A stretch of 58,532 bases of DNA from Streptomyces novaecaesareae (GCF_000716875.1 NZ_JNWQ01000040.1:1-58532); one strand, 5' to 3'. Counted from the stretch's first letter, positions 34,069-42,892 are shown. Notes: generated by a model from the letters alone, not told the origin. A program made the numbers and translations.

Positions 34069-34131
34069 GATGGACGGGAAGTAGGCGGCGGGGCCCTTCA
34101 CGGGGGCGTTCTTCACAGGAGCGGTGGTCAT
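34069..34131 (-). pseudogene. DUF4287 gene, 5' part (split by IS element)
   Basis: ATG 34131 opens MTTAPVKNAPVKGPAAYFPS and Ile, the usual N-terminus of the small DUF4287 protein, and then runs into the IS left end. The other 54 codons resume at 32259. Confidence 0.85.
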
Positions 34132-34231
34132 GCGGGTGGTTCCTCTCGAAGCGCATGAGGCGAAGCGGTGCGGTCACAGGTGGAGACCGTGACCGCACCG
34201 CCGACTCATCGCCCCACAGGAGTGATCCGCG

Positions 34232-37200
34232 TCACGCCGCGGTGGAGGCCCGGCGCCTGCTGCGGCCGGCGCGCCGGCCCGCGGGCGGGGTGGGGTCGGC
34301 GTTCCACGCGGCGACGGGGTTGCCGAGCCAGCGGGTGGCGCCGGGGACGTTCTCGCCGCGCATGACGAGGGAGGCGGGCCCGACGGTGGTGTCGGCGCCC
34401 AGGGTGGAGTTGAGCAGGACGACGGAGTGCGGGCCGGTGGTGGAGCCGGCGCCGAGGTGGACGGGGCCCAGCCGCATGACGCGGTCGTGGAAGAGGTGGG
34501 TCTGCAGGACGGTGCCGCGGTTGACGCTGGCGCCGGCTTCGACGGTGACCAGGTCGCTCTCGGGCAGCCAGTGGGTCTCGCACCACACGCCGCGGCCGAT
34601 GTGGGCGCCGAGGCTGCGCAGCCACACGTTGAGGTAGGGGGTGCCGGTGATGGTGTGGCCGCCGAAGGGCATGGCGAGTTCCTCGACGAAGGTGTCGTAG
34701 AGCTCGTTGCGCCACACGAAGGTGGACCACAGGGGGTGTTCGGCGACGCGGAAGCGTCCGACCAGCAGCCATTTGGCGGCGGTGGTGACGGCGCAGGCGA
34801 CGACGGAGGCGCCGATGAGGACGAGTCCGGCGGCGGCCAGGGCGGTGCCCAGCCCGTAGGCGTCGCGCAGTTCCTGCAGGACGGCGAGGACGAGGTCGCC
34901 GAGGAGGGCGGCGAGGATGACGGGCAGCAGGCGGCAGATCTCGACGCCGGCGCGGGCCCACATCAGGCGCCGGGGCGGGTTGTAGGTGCGGGCGTCGGCG
35001 CCGGTGTCGGCGACGCGGGGCAGGGCGAAGGCGGGGCGGCCGAGCCAGGAGGAGCCTTCGGGGGCGTGGGTGGGGGCGTCGGACAGGACGCCGACGAGGG
35101 AGCCCGCGGGCAGGTGGCGGTCGGGGCCGACGATGCCGGAGTTGCCGACGAAGGAGCGGCGTCCGATGTGGGCGGGGCCCAGGCGCAGCCAGCCGCCGCG
35201 CAGTTCGTAGGGGGCGATGAGGGTGTCGTCGGCGAGGAAGGCGCCGTCGTCGACGCGCATGAGGCCGGGCAGGGCGAGGACGGTGGAGGCTTCGACGCGC
35301 CGGCCCACGCGGGCGCCGAGCAGGCGCAGCCACACGGGGGTGAAGAGGCTGGCGTAGAAGGGGAAGAGGGTGCGGCGGGCGGTGTCGCTGAGGCGGCTGA
35401 CGGCCCAGGCGCAGAAGGCGACGCGGCCGCCGGCGGGGTGGTGGCCGGGGCGCAGGGGCAGGGAGAGCAGGCGTACGAGCAGCGCTATGAGCGCGGCGTG
35501 GCAGAGCAGGGTGAGGGCGGCGAGGGGGATGGTGGCGGGCAGGAGTTGGAGGAGGGCGCCGGTCAGGGTGCGGTCGGTGTCGATGACCGGGTAGACGATG
35601 GCCAGGGCGGGCAGGGCGGAGAGGATCGGGACGAGGCCGAGGAGGGCGAAGCCGGCGCCGTAGGCGAGGTTCCAGGCGCGGGAGGCGGTGGCCGGTTCGG
35701 TGGGCCAGTCGGCGGGGGGTTCGGCGGCGGGGCGGGCCGGGGAGCCGTGCCAGTGTTCGCCGGCGGGGACGGTGCCGGTGACGCAGGAGCCGGGGGCGAT
35801 CTCGGCGTGGGCGCCGATGCGGGCGCCGGGCATGAGGGTGGCGCGGTGGCCGATGCGGGCGCCTTCGCCGATGTCGACGCGGCCGAGGTGGAGGGTGTCG
35901 CCGTCGAGCCACCAGCCGGCGATGTCGGCTTCGGGTTCGAGGGAGCTGTGGGCGCCGAGGCGGGCGAGGCCGGTGACGGGGGGCAGGGTGTGCAGTCGTA
36001 CGCCGGGGCCGACGCGGCAGCCCAGGGCGCGGGCGTAGCGCACGGCCCAGGGGGTGCCGGCGAGGGCGGCGGCGCCGAACATGGCGGTGTAGCGTTCGGC
36101 GGCCCACAGGCGCAGGTGGACGTGGCCGCCGCGGGGGTGGCTGCCGGGACGGATGCCGGCGGTGAGGGCGCGGGCGCCGGTGGCGGCGAGCAGGGTGCGG
36201 CCGGGGGCGCTGTAGAGGAGGACGAGGCCGGCGGCGACGGGCCACCAGGAGCTGTGCGGGGCCCAGGTGAGGTGGTTGCCGGTGAGGTTGTCGAGGGCGA
36301 TGAGGGCGAGGATCCAGCGCAGTCCGGAGAGGGTGAACATGCCCAGGAGCAGGAGGGTCTGCCACAGGGCGGCGGTGCGCGGGGTGCGGCGTACGGCCTT
36401 GTTGCGGGCCGGGGCGGGGGTGGCGGCGCTCTGTCCGGGTGCCGCGCCGGGGGTGTCGAGGGTGTCGAGGTAGGCGGCGAGGTCGGCGAGGACGGGGTGG
36501 GCGTACAGGTCGGCGACGGAGACGCCGCTGTGGCGGGTGCGCAGTTCGGAGACGAGGCGGGCGGCGGTGAGGCTGGAGCCGCCGAGGGCGAAGAAGTCGT
36601 CGCCGGGGCCGGGGGCCGTGCCGAGCAGGCGTTCCCAGTGCCCGGCGAGCCGGCCGGCGGTGCCGTCCGGGGTGTGGGCGGCGGGGGCGGTGCCGGTGGT
36701 GGCGAGCGGCCAGGGCAGGGCGCCCCGGTCGACCTTGCCGGAGGTGCGGGTGGGCAGCGAGTCGACGAGGGCGAGGACGGGCACCAGCGGGGCGGGCAGG
36801 CGGTCCAGGAGCCGGCGGCGGGCGGTGGTGAGGTCGGGGGCGGTGCCGGGCCGGGCGACGAGGTAGCCGACGAGCAGGTCGGCGCCGGCGGGGGTCTTGC
36901 GGACGGCGGCGGCTGCGGCCCGCACCCCGGGCAGGGCCTGGAGGGCGGCGTCGATCTCGCCGAGTTCGATGCGGCGGCCGCCGAGTTTGATCTGGTCGTC
37001 GGCGCGGCCGAGGAAGACCAGGCCTTCGGGGTCGTTGCGCACGAGGTCGCCGCTGCGGTAGACGCGGGGTGAGGCGAGGGCGGGGTGGGCGCTGAACTTC
37101 TCGGCGTCCTTGGCGGGGTCGAGGTAGCGGGCGGTGCCGACGCCGGTGATGAGCAGTTCGCCGGTCTCGTACCAGGGCACGGGGTGGCCGGCCTGGTCGA

Positions 37201-38218
37201 CGACGGCGATCTCCCAGCCGTCCAGGGGGGCGCCGATGCGCACGGGCTCGCCGGGGAGCAGGCGGGCGGCGGTGGCGACGACGGTGGCCTCGGTGGGGCC
37301 GTAGGTGTTCCAGAACTCGCGGCCTGCGGTGGCGAGGCGCTCGACGAGTTCGGCGGGGCAGGCTTCGCCGCCGACGATGATCAGGCGCACGGCGTCGAGG
37401 CATTCCTGCGGCCACAGGGCGAGCAGGGTGGGGACGGTGGAGATGGCGGTGATGCGGCGGTCCACGAGCCAGGGGCCGAGGTCGGTGCCGGCCTTGACGA
37501 GGGAGCGGGGGGCGGGGACGAGGCAGGCGCCGTGGCGCCAGGCCAGCCACATCTCCTCGCAGGAGGCGTCGAAGGCGACGGACAGGCCGGCCAGGACGCG
37601 GTCGCCGGGGCCGAGGGGCTGGGTCTGGAGGAAGAGGCGGGCCTCGGCGTCGACGAAGGCGGCGGCGGAGCGGTGGGTGACGGCGACGCCCTTGGGGCGG
37701 CCGGTGGTGCCGGAGGTGAAGATGATCCAGGCGTCGTCGGCGGGGGTGGGCCAGGCGGGGCGGCCCGAGGGGCGGGCGGCGGGCCCGGCGGCCAGGCGGG
37801 CTCCGGCGCCGATGACGGCGCAGACGGCGGCGTCCTGCCAGATCATCTCGGCGCGCTCGTCGGGGTCGTCGGCGTCCACGGGGACGTAGGCGGCGCCGCA
37901 GCGCAGGACGGCGAGGATGGCGATGTAGAGGTCGGCGGTGCCGGAGGGGACGCGGACGCCGACCCGGTCGCCGGTGCCGATGCCGTGGGCGGCGAGGCGT
38001 CCGGCGAGGGTGTCGACCTCGTGGAGCAGGGCGCGGTAGCCGAGGACGGTGTCGCCGGTGTCGAGCGCGGGCGCGTCGGGGTGCGCGTCGGCGGTGGCGG
38101 CGATGACGTCGAGCAGGCTGCGGGGGTGCGCGGGCTGGGCCACCGGCCAGCCGGCCGCGGGGCCCGGGTGCGGGCGGTGCAGCGTGCCTGGGCCGGCCGT
38201 GTCGTGGCGTGCGTCCAT
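34232..38218 (-). CDS. Pls/PosA-type single-module NRPS (poly-amino-acid synthetase)
   Basis: 1328 residues, close to the 1319 of the epsilon-poly-L-lysine synthetase Pls. Adenylation domain about 1-510: core motifs FTSGTTGRPKGV near 172, NTYGPTEATV near 302, YRSGDLV, GRADDQIKLGGRRIELGE and the A10 lysine in TSGKVDRGAL. Carrier domain with FFALGGSSL near 546. Then six membrane helices (about 612-680, 845-920, 1105-1180) separating three left-handed-beta-helix acyltransferase-like C domains (about 759-840, 963-1069, 1196-1302). Known members polymerise lysine, ornithine or diaminobutyrate by isopeptide bonds without a thioesterase. The amino acid used here cannot be read reliably. ATG 38218 (MDARHDT) follows an AGGA. 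No degrading hydrolase or exporter is adjacent. Confidence 0.9.
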   Translation of the reverse strand: MDARHDTAGPGTLHRPHPGPAAGWPVAQPAHPRSLLDVIAATADAHPDAPALDTGDTVLGYRALLHEVDTLAGRLAAHGIGTGDRVGVRVPSGTADLYIAILAVLRCGAAYVPVDADDPDERAEMIWQDAAVCAVIGAGARLAAGPAARPSGRPAWPTPADDAWIIFTSGTTGRPKGVAVTHRSAAAFVDAEARLFLQTQPLGPGDRVLAGLSVAFDASCEEMWLAWRHGACLVPAPRSLVKAGTDLGPWLVDRRITAISTVPTLLALWPQECLDAVRLIIVGGEACPAELVERLATAGREFWNTYGPTEATVVATAARLLPGEPVRIGAPLDGWEIAVVDQAGHPVPWYETGELLITGVGTARYLDPAKDAEKFSAHPALASPRVYRSGDLVRNDPEGLVFLGRADDQIKLGGRRIELGEIDAALQALPGVRAAAAAVRKTPAGADLLVGYLVARPGTAPDLTTARRRLLDRLPAPLVPVLALVDSLPTRTSGKVDRGALPWPLATTGTAPAAHTPDGTAGRLAGHWERLLGTAPGPGDDFFALGGSSLTAARLVSELRTRHSGVSVADLYAHPVLADLAAYLDTLDTPGAAPGQSAATPAPARNKAVRRTPRTAALWQTLLLLGMFTLSGLRWILALIALDNLTGNHLTWAPHSSWWPVAAGLVLLYSAPGRTLLAATGARALTAGIRPGSHPRGGHVHLRLWAAERYTAMFGAAALAGTPWAVRYARALGCRVGPGVRLHTLPPVTGLARLGAHSSLEPEADIAGWWLDGDTLHLGRVDIGEGARIGHRATLMPGARIGAHAEIAPGSCVTGTVPAGEHWHGSPARPAAEPPADWPTEPATASRAWNLAYGAGFALLGLVPILSALPALAIVYPVIDTDRTLTGALLQLLPATIPLAALTLLCHAALIALLVRLLSLPLRPGHHPAGGRVAFCAWAVSRLSDTARRTLFPFYASLFTPVWLRLLGARVGRRVEASTVLALPGLMRVDDGAFLADDTLIAPYELRGGWLRLGPAHIGRRSFVGNSGIVGPDRHLPAGSLVGVLSDAPTHAPEGSSWLGRPAFALPRVADTGADARTYNPPRRLMWARAGVEICRLLPVILAALLGDLVLAVLQELRDAYGLGTALAAAGLVLIGASVVACAVTTAAKWLLVGRFRVAEHPLWSTFVWRNELYDTFVEELAMPFGGHTITGTPYLNVWLRSLGAHIGRGVWCETHWLPESDLVTVEAGASVNRGTVLQTHLFHDRVMRLGPVHLGAGSTTGPHSVVLLNSTLGADTTVGPASLVMRGENVPGATRWLGNPVAAWNADPTPPAGRRAGRSRRRASTAA

Positions 38219-38593
38219 GGGGTGGGTTTCCTCGGCTCCGGTGGTACGGGGGGCGCGTACGGGCTGTGACGGCGGGTGGTGTGGTGTCGCCTGGTGGGAC
38301 GCGCCCACTCACCATGACTCTGCGGGGAGTCCGCTGGATGCAGCGCAGGTGCGGTCAAAGGAAATTCTCATGATCTGCGCCGAATGGGTCCGCCGACGGA
38401 ATGAATCGAATGTCGTTTCGGGTGTTTTCGATCGATTCCGCTGGTGAAGGGTAATCGCCGGACATCGGAGCGGCATGTCGGGAGGGGCGGGAGTGATGAA
38501 CACCATGGCGTCCGGCACGGTACCGGTCGTGAGGGGCCTGCTACTGAATCGGGGGGTTTCGGTCGGATCATCACACCGATCGGGGGGCTTGTG
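38219..38593. other. Divergent promoter region upstream of the synthetase
   Basis: Contains an AT-richer island at about 38355-38450 (CAAAGGAAATTCTCATGATC; TCGAATGTCGTTTCGG; TGTTTTCGATCGATTCC) where promoters for the synthetase and the plus-strand gene are likely. No gene is supported. Confidence 0.45.
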
Positions 38594-39280
38594 GTGAACA
38601 GACCGTGGAGCGGGGGCGTCCTCGTCTGGTACGTGGCGTACGGGTCCAACCTGCACGCTGCCCGCCTCGCCTGCTACCTGAGCGGCGGGCGCCCGGACGG
38701 CGCGGCGCGCACCCACCCCGGCTGCCGCGACCGGCGCCCGCCGCGCCGGTCGGTGGCGACCGCACTGGCGGGCACGCTGTACTTCGCCGGGCGGTCACCG
38801 ACCTGGGGCGGCGGCTCGGCCTTCTACGACCCGGCCTGCGAACCGTCGGCGCTCGGTGAAGTCCCGTGCCGCGCCTACCTGTTGACGGCCGGACAGTTCG
38901 CCGACATCGCCGCCCAGGAGATGCACCGCTCCCCCGGCACCGACCTCGACCTCACCCGGGTCCTCGCCGACGGCCACGCCGAACTCGGCCCGGGCCGCTA
39001 CGAGACACTGCTGCACGTCGGCGACCTGGACGGGCACCCCCTGCTCACCTTCACCGCCCCCGACGGCGTAGCCGGCGCCGAACTCGCCGCCCCCTGCGCC
39101 CCCTACCTGCGCACCCTGGCCGCCGGGTTGGCCGAGTCCCACGCCTGGGGCCCCTGGCGCACCGCCGGCTACCTCGCCACCCGCCCCGGCGCCGCCGGGC
39201 ACTGGACGGCGGCGGCGGTGGCGGCCCTGCCGGGGATCACTCCGATGGCGCAGCAGGAGGCAGCGCGCAAAGCCGTCTGA
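38594..39280 (+). CDS. Gamma-glutamylcyclotransferase-fold protein
   Basis: 228 residues. The opening WYVAYGSNLHAARLACYLSG is the GGCT phosphate-loop signature (YGSN), followed by GTLYFAGRSPTWGGG and QFADIAAQEMHRSPG. Close streptomycete relatives are, from memory, listed in databases as histone deacetylase, a name the sequence does not support. Function unknown; possibly acts on gamma-glutamyl or related amides. GTG 38594 or 38591 follows CGGGGGG. Confidence 0.7.
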   Translation: MNRPWSGGVLVWYVAYGSNLHAARLACYLSGGRPDGAARTHPGCRDRRPPRRSVATALAGTLYFAGRSPTWGGGSAFYDPACEPSALGEVPCRAYLLTAGQFADIAAQEMHRSPGTDLDLTRVLADGHAELGPGRYETLLHVGDLDGHPLLTFTAPDGVAGAELAAPCAPYLRTLAAGLAESHAWGPWRTAGYLATRPGAAGHWTAAAVAALPGITPMAQQEAARKAV

Positions 39281-39424
39281 CCCCCGCCGGCCCCGCCGCA
39301 GCCCTCCCCCGCCGCAGCCCTGCCCCGCCGCAGCGCGGCCGGGGCCGCCCGGCGGGGCGGCCGCTCCCCTGCGGCGGCCGTACCGTCGGGCGGCCCGGTC
39401 TGTCCCCCGGCCGCGCGTGCCCGG

Positions 39425-39672
39425 TCAGTTCAGGAACGGCGCGGGGCCGAAGCGGCCCCAGGCCACGAAGGCGGCCAGCAGGATGTAGAGCGCGTCCACC
39501 GCGACCAGCCCGTACTCCCGGCGCCGCAGCCGTACGACGGCGGCGCCCGCCATCAGCAGCACCAGGCCGACGGCCGCCAGCGGGACGAGCACCGGTGCGA
39601 TGCCGAGCACGGCGGGCAGGACCAGCCCCGCCGCCGCCAGGACCTCCACCGCGCCGATGGCCTTCACCCCGC
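39425..39672 (-). pseudogene. DoxX-like membrane protein, 5'-truncated
   Basis: The frame carries the last three helices of a DoxX-family protein: VKAIGAVEVLAAAGLVLPAV, IAPVLVPLAAVGLVLLMAGA, YGLVAVDALYILLAAFVAWG. The family's first helix and its conserved loop (about 40-60 residues) are missing. The upstream frame is unrelated and Arg/Pro-rich, with no start. Homology stops about 40 bp from palindromic repeat copy 5. Confidence 0.65.
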
Positions 39673-39710
39673 CCGCGCTTGCGCCCGCAGAAGTAGCGCG
39701 CGGCGGCGTG

Positions 39711-39743
39711 GAGCAGGAAGTCGGCCGGGCCGACTTCCTGCTC
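39711..39743. repeat. Dispersed AAGTCGGC palindrome, copy 5 (perfect)
   Basis: A 33-bp perfect palindrome: arms of 16 bp (GAGCAGGAAGTCGGCC and its complement) around one G. It lies at the broken 5' end of the DoxX-like gene rather than after a stop codon. Confidence 0.85.
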
Positions 39744-39924
39744 CGGGGCACGGGGCACGGATCGCCGGGCCGGACGCTAGCCCGGTCGGGCGCCGGTGTT
39801 GCGCCGCCCGAGTCGCCGGGCGCCGCCATCGGCAACCGGCACGCTCCTTCGGGCACGCATCGGATCCGACGCGGGAAGTCACCCCCGCCGACCGAAGCCA
39901 AACCCCCCACCCAAGGAAGCCGCC

Positions 39925-40356
39925 ATGGCCCGCACCGCCCGCACCGCCCGCATGAAGCCCCTCGCCCTGACCGCCCTCGCCGTCCTCGGCATCCTGGCCG
40001 CAAGCACCGCGGCCGCCACCGCCGATGGCAAGCCCGCCGGCAGACCGGCCGACAAGCCCGCCGCGAAGCCGGCCGTCACCGTCCCGAACGACCCGGCCGC
40101 CGCCGACGCCTCGCTGCTGGCCGGGCACGTGCAGGTGGTCGGGGACTGGGTCGTCGTGGCCCCGGGCGGGAACGGGGTGGCCACCGTCACCTGTCCGTCC
40201 GGCGAGGTGCCCACCGGCGGCGGCGGCCAGACCAGCGCCTTCAAGATCTTCTTCACCGACTCCTACCCGAGCGGCAGCGCCTGGGTCGTACGCGGCACCA
40301 ACACCAACACCGTCAGCGAGTCCATCCGCGCGACCGCCGTCTGCACGACCCCCTGA
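39925..40356 (+). CDS. Small secreted protein, 143 aa
   Basis: Signal peptide ALTALAVLGILAASTAAATA after a basic start, then a Lys/Pro/Ala linker (ADKPAAKPAVTVP). The mature domain is mostly beta-rich: GHVQVVGDWVVVAPGGNGVA, CPSGEVPTGGGGQ, and a C-terminal ATAVCTTP, so one disulfide is likely. Resembles many small exported actinobacterial proteins of unknown function. ATG 39925 has AAGGA at good spacing. Followed by a perfect terminator. Confidence 0.68.
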   Translation: MARTARTARMKPLALTALAVLGILAASTAAATADGKPAGRPADKPAAKPAVTVPNDPAAADASLLAGHVQVVGDWVVVAPGGNGVATVTCPSGEVPTGGGGQTSAFKIFFTDSYPSGSAWVVRGTNTNTVSESIRATAVCTTP

Positions 40357-40384
40357 CCCCCTGCCCCCGAGGGCGCCCATCCCC

Positions 40385-40414
40385 CGCCGGACCGGCCGAA
40401 AAGCCGGTCCGGCG
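40385..40414 (+). terminator. Terminator after the small secreted protein gene
   Basis: Perfect 12-bp stem CGCCGGACCGGC / GCCGGTCCGGCG around CGAAAA, 28 bp past the stop. Confidence 0.75.
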
Positions 40415-40554
40415 GCGGCGTTTCCCCTGGACTTCCCTGTTCGATCAAGGAAACGCCGAACGGGGGCACGCTCGTGACCATCCGTCACCTCAACACCGCC
40501 GCCCGCGTCATAGGACGCCGAAACGCCCTGCGCCATCGGATCCAATCGCAGCGC

Positions 40555-40572
40555 ACCGGGCTTCAGCCCGGT
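40555..40572. mobile_element. Solo IS605-like end hairpin
   Basis: ACCGGGCT-TC-AGCCCGGT followed by GGTGAAC shares the GGCTTCAGCC core of the end hairpins of the IS605 element at 32-34 kb. No transposase is nearby. Probably a leftover end of a lost element, beside a small gene that looks 5'-truncated. Confidence 0.45.
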
Positions 40573-40595
40573 GGTGAACCGACTCCGAACCTGCT

Positions 40596-40808
40596 GTGAC
40601 GTGCGGGGTTCGCTCCCTCCCGCGCTGTTGCTTCTCCTATGTCCTGGAGAACAAGCCGGACGCCGACACCCAGATCGTGGAGGACGCCTGCCTGATCGGC
40701 GCGGCCGGCGGCCAGGAGGCGTTCCAGAGCTGTTACCACCTCTTGCGCGACGACTACGTCCCCGCCGTCATCGCGGGGAACGCCTGCCGCAAGGCCGCGA
40801 TGGAGTAG
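40596..40808 (+). CDS. Small Cys-containing protein, possibly 5'-truncated
   Basis: The frame gives 70 residues from GTG 40596. The credible part is CCFSYVLENKPDADTQIV, then GAAGGQEAFQSCYHLLRDDY and NACRKAAME, a helical sequence with five cysteines. The first ten residues look like read-in, there is no ribosome site, and an IS-like hairpin lies 24 bp upstream, so the original 5' end may be lost. No family recognised. Confidence 0.4.
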   Translation: MTCGVRSLPRCCFSYVLENKPDADTQIVEDACLIGAAGGQEAFQSCYHLLRDDYVPAVIAGNACRKAAME

Positions 40809-40830
40809 CCCCGGGGCGGCGGGAGCAGCA

Positions 40831-40863
40831 GCGCGGGAAGTCGGCCGGGCCGACTTCCCGCGC
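40831..40863. repeat. Dispersed AAGTCGGC palindrome, copy 6 (perfect)
   Basis: 33-bp perfect palindrome, arms GCGCGGGAAGTCGGCC and complement around one G, placed exactly between two convergent genes (stops at 40808 and 40890). Well placed as a bidirectional terminator. Confidence 0.85.
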
Positions 40864-40889
40864 TTCGCCGCGCCTTGGGCAGCGGGCCC

Positions 40890-41687
40890 TCACGCGGGCA
40901 CCGGGTCGGGGACGGCCTCGCGGTCGCGTGCCTCGTCGGCCAGGATGACGAACACACCGGGATCCACCTCGACGGACCGCGCCCTGATCCCGTCGTACAG
41001 GCCGGCCGGCCACCTGGTCGCCACGGACCACCGCACCGTGACGAGGTCGGCGGCGGTCAGGTCGGCGCCCGTCAGGTCGGCGCCCGTCAGGTCGACGCCG
41101 CGCAGGCGGGCGCGGGTCAGGTCGGCGGCGAGCAGGCAGGCGCCCGTCAGGTCGGCCCGGAGCAGCTCCGCGCGGGCCAGCACGGCACCGCACAGGTTGG
41201 CTCCGCGCAGGACGGCGTCCGCCAGGTCGGTACCGACGAGGTCGGCGCCGACCAGGACGGCGTCGGTGAGGTCGGCGCCGGCGAGGTCCGCGCCTCGCAG
41301 TACCGCGCCGCTCAGGTCGGCTCCCACCAGGCGGCCGTCGAGCAGGTAGGCGTGGCCCAGGTCGGCCTCCCGCAGGTCGGCGCCGCTCAGATCGGCCCCG
41401 AGCAGGCGGGCACGGAACAGGTAGGCGCAGCGCAGGTCGGCGCCGCGCAGATCGGCGCAGGCCAGTTTCGCCCCGCTCAGGGAGCTGCGGGACAGCTCGG
41501 CGCCGCGCAGGTCGGCGCCCTCCAGGTCCGCTCCCCGCCCGACCTTGCGGAACGGCTGGAAGGCCAGCGCCGCGCGCAGTGTGGCGCGAAAGCCTGGGCG
41601 TGGTGACACCGGCTCGGCGGGGCGGAAGGGCGGTTCGGTGCGGGCGAGGTAGCGCAGCACCCGGCGGGCGAAGGAGTCAGCGGGCAT
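40890..41687 (-). CDS. Pentapeptide-repeat protein
   Basis: 265 residues. After an N-terminal region (FARRVLRYLARTEPPFRPAE) come about 33 A(D/N)LXX repeats between residues 52 and 225, such as GADLEGADLRGAELSRSSL and VGADLSGAVLRGADLAGADL. This predicts a right-handed quadrilateral beta-helix of about eight coils. Some such proteins mimic DNA and protect gyrase, but most have no known role. ATG 41687 lies within the 3' end of the upstream membrane protein gene (11-bp overlap), so the two are cotranscribed. Confidence 0.9.
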   Translation of the reverse strand: MPADSFARRVLRYLARTEPPFRPAEPVSPRPGFRATLRAALAFQPFRKVGRGADLEGADLRGAELSRSSLSGAKLACADLRGADLRCAYLFRARLLGADLSGADLREADLGHAYLLDGRLVGADLSGAVLRGADLAGADLTDAVLVGADLVGTDLADAVLRGANLCGAVLARAELLRADLTGACLLAADLTRARLRGVDLTGADLTGADLTAADLVTVRWSVATRWPAGLYDGIRARSVEVDPGVFVILADEARDREAVPDPVPA

Positions 41688-42066
41688 CGAAGGCGCCTTC
41701 CTCCGAAGCGGCTTTCGTCGGGGCGTCGGGCTCTGGCTCGTGTGCGGCGGAATGCTCCGGCGTGGCCCGGGGTGGTTGCGCCGCCGGTGTGCGCCGGGCG
41801 AGTTGCTCCAGGATCTTCGGGGCCGCGATGCCGACCGTGACCGCGCCGATGGCGCCGGCGATCTGCCCGGAGGCGGCGTACACGGCCGCCAGCGCCGTAC
41901 CCACGGCGAGCCGGATCGCCACGGCCGCCAGGTACGGCGGCAGGTCGAGCCGGTCCCGGCGCTTCCACGGGAAGCCGCTCGCGGCGTGGATCGCGGTGTA
42001 GAGGTCCCAGCCCTCGATGAGGCCTGACCCGAGCAGCCCCCACAGGCCCGCCTGCCAGGTCGACAT
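41677..42066 (-). CDS. Membrane protein upstream of the pentapeptide gene
   Basis: 129 residues. A start MSTWQAGLWGLLGSGLIEGW, two hydrophobic segments (LPPYLAAVAIRLAVGTALAA and SGQIAGAIGAVTVGIAAPKI) and a Pro/Glu-rich tail. ATG 42066 has GAGGAGG. The overlap with the pentapeptide gene implies coupled translation and a joint, unknown function. Confidence 0.72.
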   Translation of the reverse strand: MSTWQAGLWGLLGSGLIEGWDLYTAIHAASGFPWKRRDRLDLPPYLAAVAIRLAVGTALAAVYAASGQIAGAIGAVTVGIAAPKILEQLARRTPAAQPPRATPEHSAAHEPEPDAPTKAASEEGAFDAR

Positions 42067-42192
42067 CCCGCCTCCTCACCCGCTGTGATCGGGCGGCCAG
42101 CCTGGCACCCGCCGGGGCGGGTGGGCAAAGCGCGATTGCGGGTGGCGCGGCGGGCCGGGATAATGCCGGGCCGGCCGCGCCAACTGCGGTTC

Positions 42193-42822
42193 TCACAGGG
42201 ATGGTTGGCCCGGCGCGCGGGTGAACCAGCAGGCCAGCAGGAGGTTGGGGACCCAGCACAGCCATGCGATGACGGCGTACGAGGTGCGGAGGTCCAGGTG
42301 CGCCGCCTCGGCGGCGAGCAGGAGGAGCCGGAGCGTGACGGCGGCGAAGGTGAGCGCGAAGCTGCGGACCATCCAGCGGCGGTGGTCGGCCACCCGGCGG
42401 TGCAGGATCATCCGCAGCCCGGCGGCCCCGGTGACCAGCCAGGCCACGCCCAGGCAGGCGAACCCGAGCCGGGCGACCGCACCCCCGTAGGCGACGGGCG
42501 CCAGCAGTAGCGCGCCGATCCCGCCGACCACGCAGCCCAGCAGGTACGTGACGCCGATGCGCCGGTGCCAGCGCGGGCAGCGCCGGCGCAGGCGGGCGGA
42601 GAACTGCCAGGGTCCGACGGCCAGGGCGACGATCGCGCCGGATATGTGGACGCCGAGCGGCAGTTCGTGGCGCAGGTAGGTGTCGCGCTGCTCGGTGAAG
42701 AAGGCTGATGGGTCGAAGCTCGCGTACCGGGCGGCGAGCAGGACGATCAGCGTGGACAGAACGGTCATGACGGCCCAGCCGGCCCGTGAGATGCGCATGC
42801 CTCCGAGTGTCGGGCGCGCCAC
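42193..42822 (-). CDS. DUF2306 membrane protein
   Basis: 209 residues with about six membrane helices. The DUF2306 pattern is clear: HISGAIVALAVGPWQFSARL and RRRCPRWHRRIGVTYLLGC, then VADHRRWMVRSFALTFAAVT (the conserved HRRWMxR). DUF2306 proteins belong to the cytochrome-b561-like membrane folds; function unknown. ATG 42798 has GGAGG but only one base away, so GTG 42822 is kept; either is possible. Confidence 0.78.
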   Translation of the reverse strand: MARPTLGGMRISRAGWAVMTVLSTLIVLLAARYASFDPSAFFTEQRDTYLRHELPLGVHISGAIVALAVGPWQFSARLRRRCPRWHRRIGVTYLLGCVVGGIGALLLAPVAYGGAVARLGFACLGVAWLVTGAAGLRMILHRRVADHRRWMVRSFALTFAAVTLRLLLLAAEAAHLDLRTSYAVIAWLCWVPNLLLACWFTRAPGQPSL

Positions 42823-42892
42823 CCCGGGCCGGCATCGGGGTCAACCCCGAGAAGGACCCTCATATCCCTTGCAGATCACGGGTGTTGACCGG

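Noticed and set aside
34427..37072. 881-codon plus-strand frame opposite the synthetase
   Set aside because: Gly/Ala/Val-rich shadow without motifs or ribosome site.
34206..38315. 1369-codon minus-strand frame parallel to the synthetase
   Set aside because: Arg/Pro-only low-complexity translation in a shifted frame; all NRPS motifs are in the other frame.
38594..39280. Histone deacetylase (the usual database name for relatives)
   Set aside because: No deacetylase motifs; the sequence has the YGSN signature of the gamma-glutamylcyclotransferase fold.
40474..40599. 41-codon plus-strand frame MTIRHLNTAARVIG...
   Set aside because: It contains the IS-like hairpin within its coding part and no recognisable homologue pattern; more likely a leftover of an inserted element.
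41041..41500. Short tandem DNA repeats of the AGGTCGGCGCC type
   Set aside because: Explained by the five-residue repeats of the pentapeptide protein, not an independent DNA repeat.
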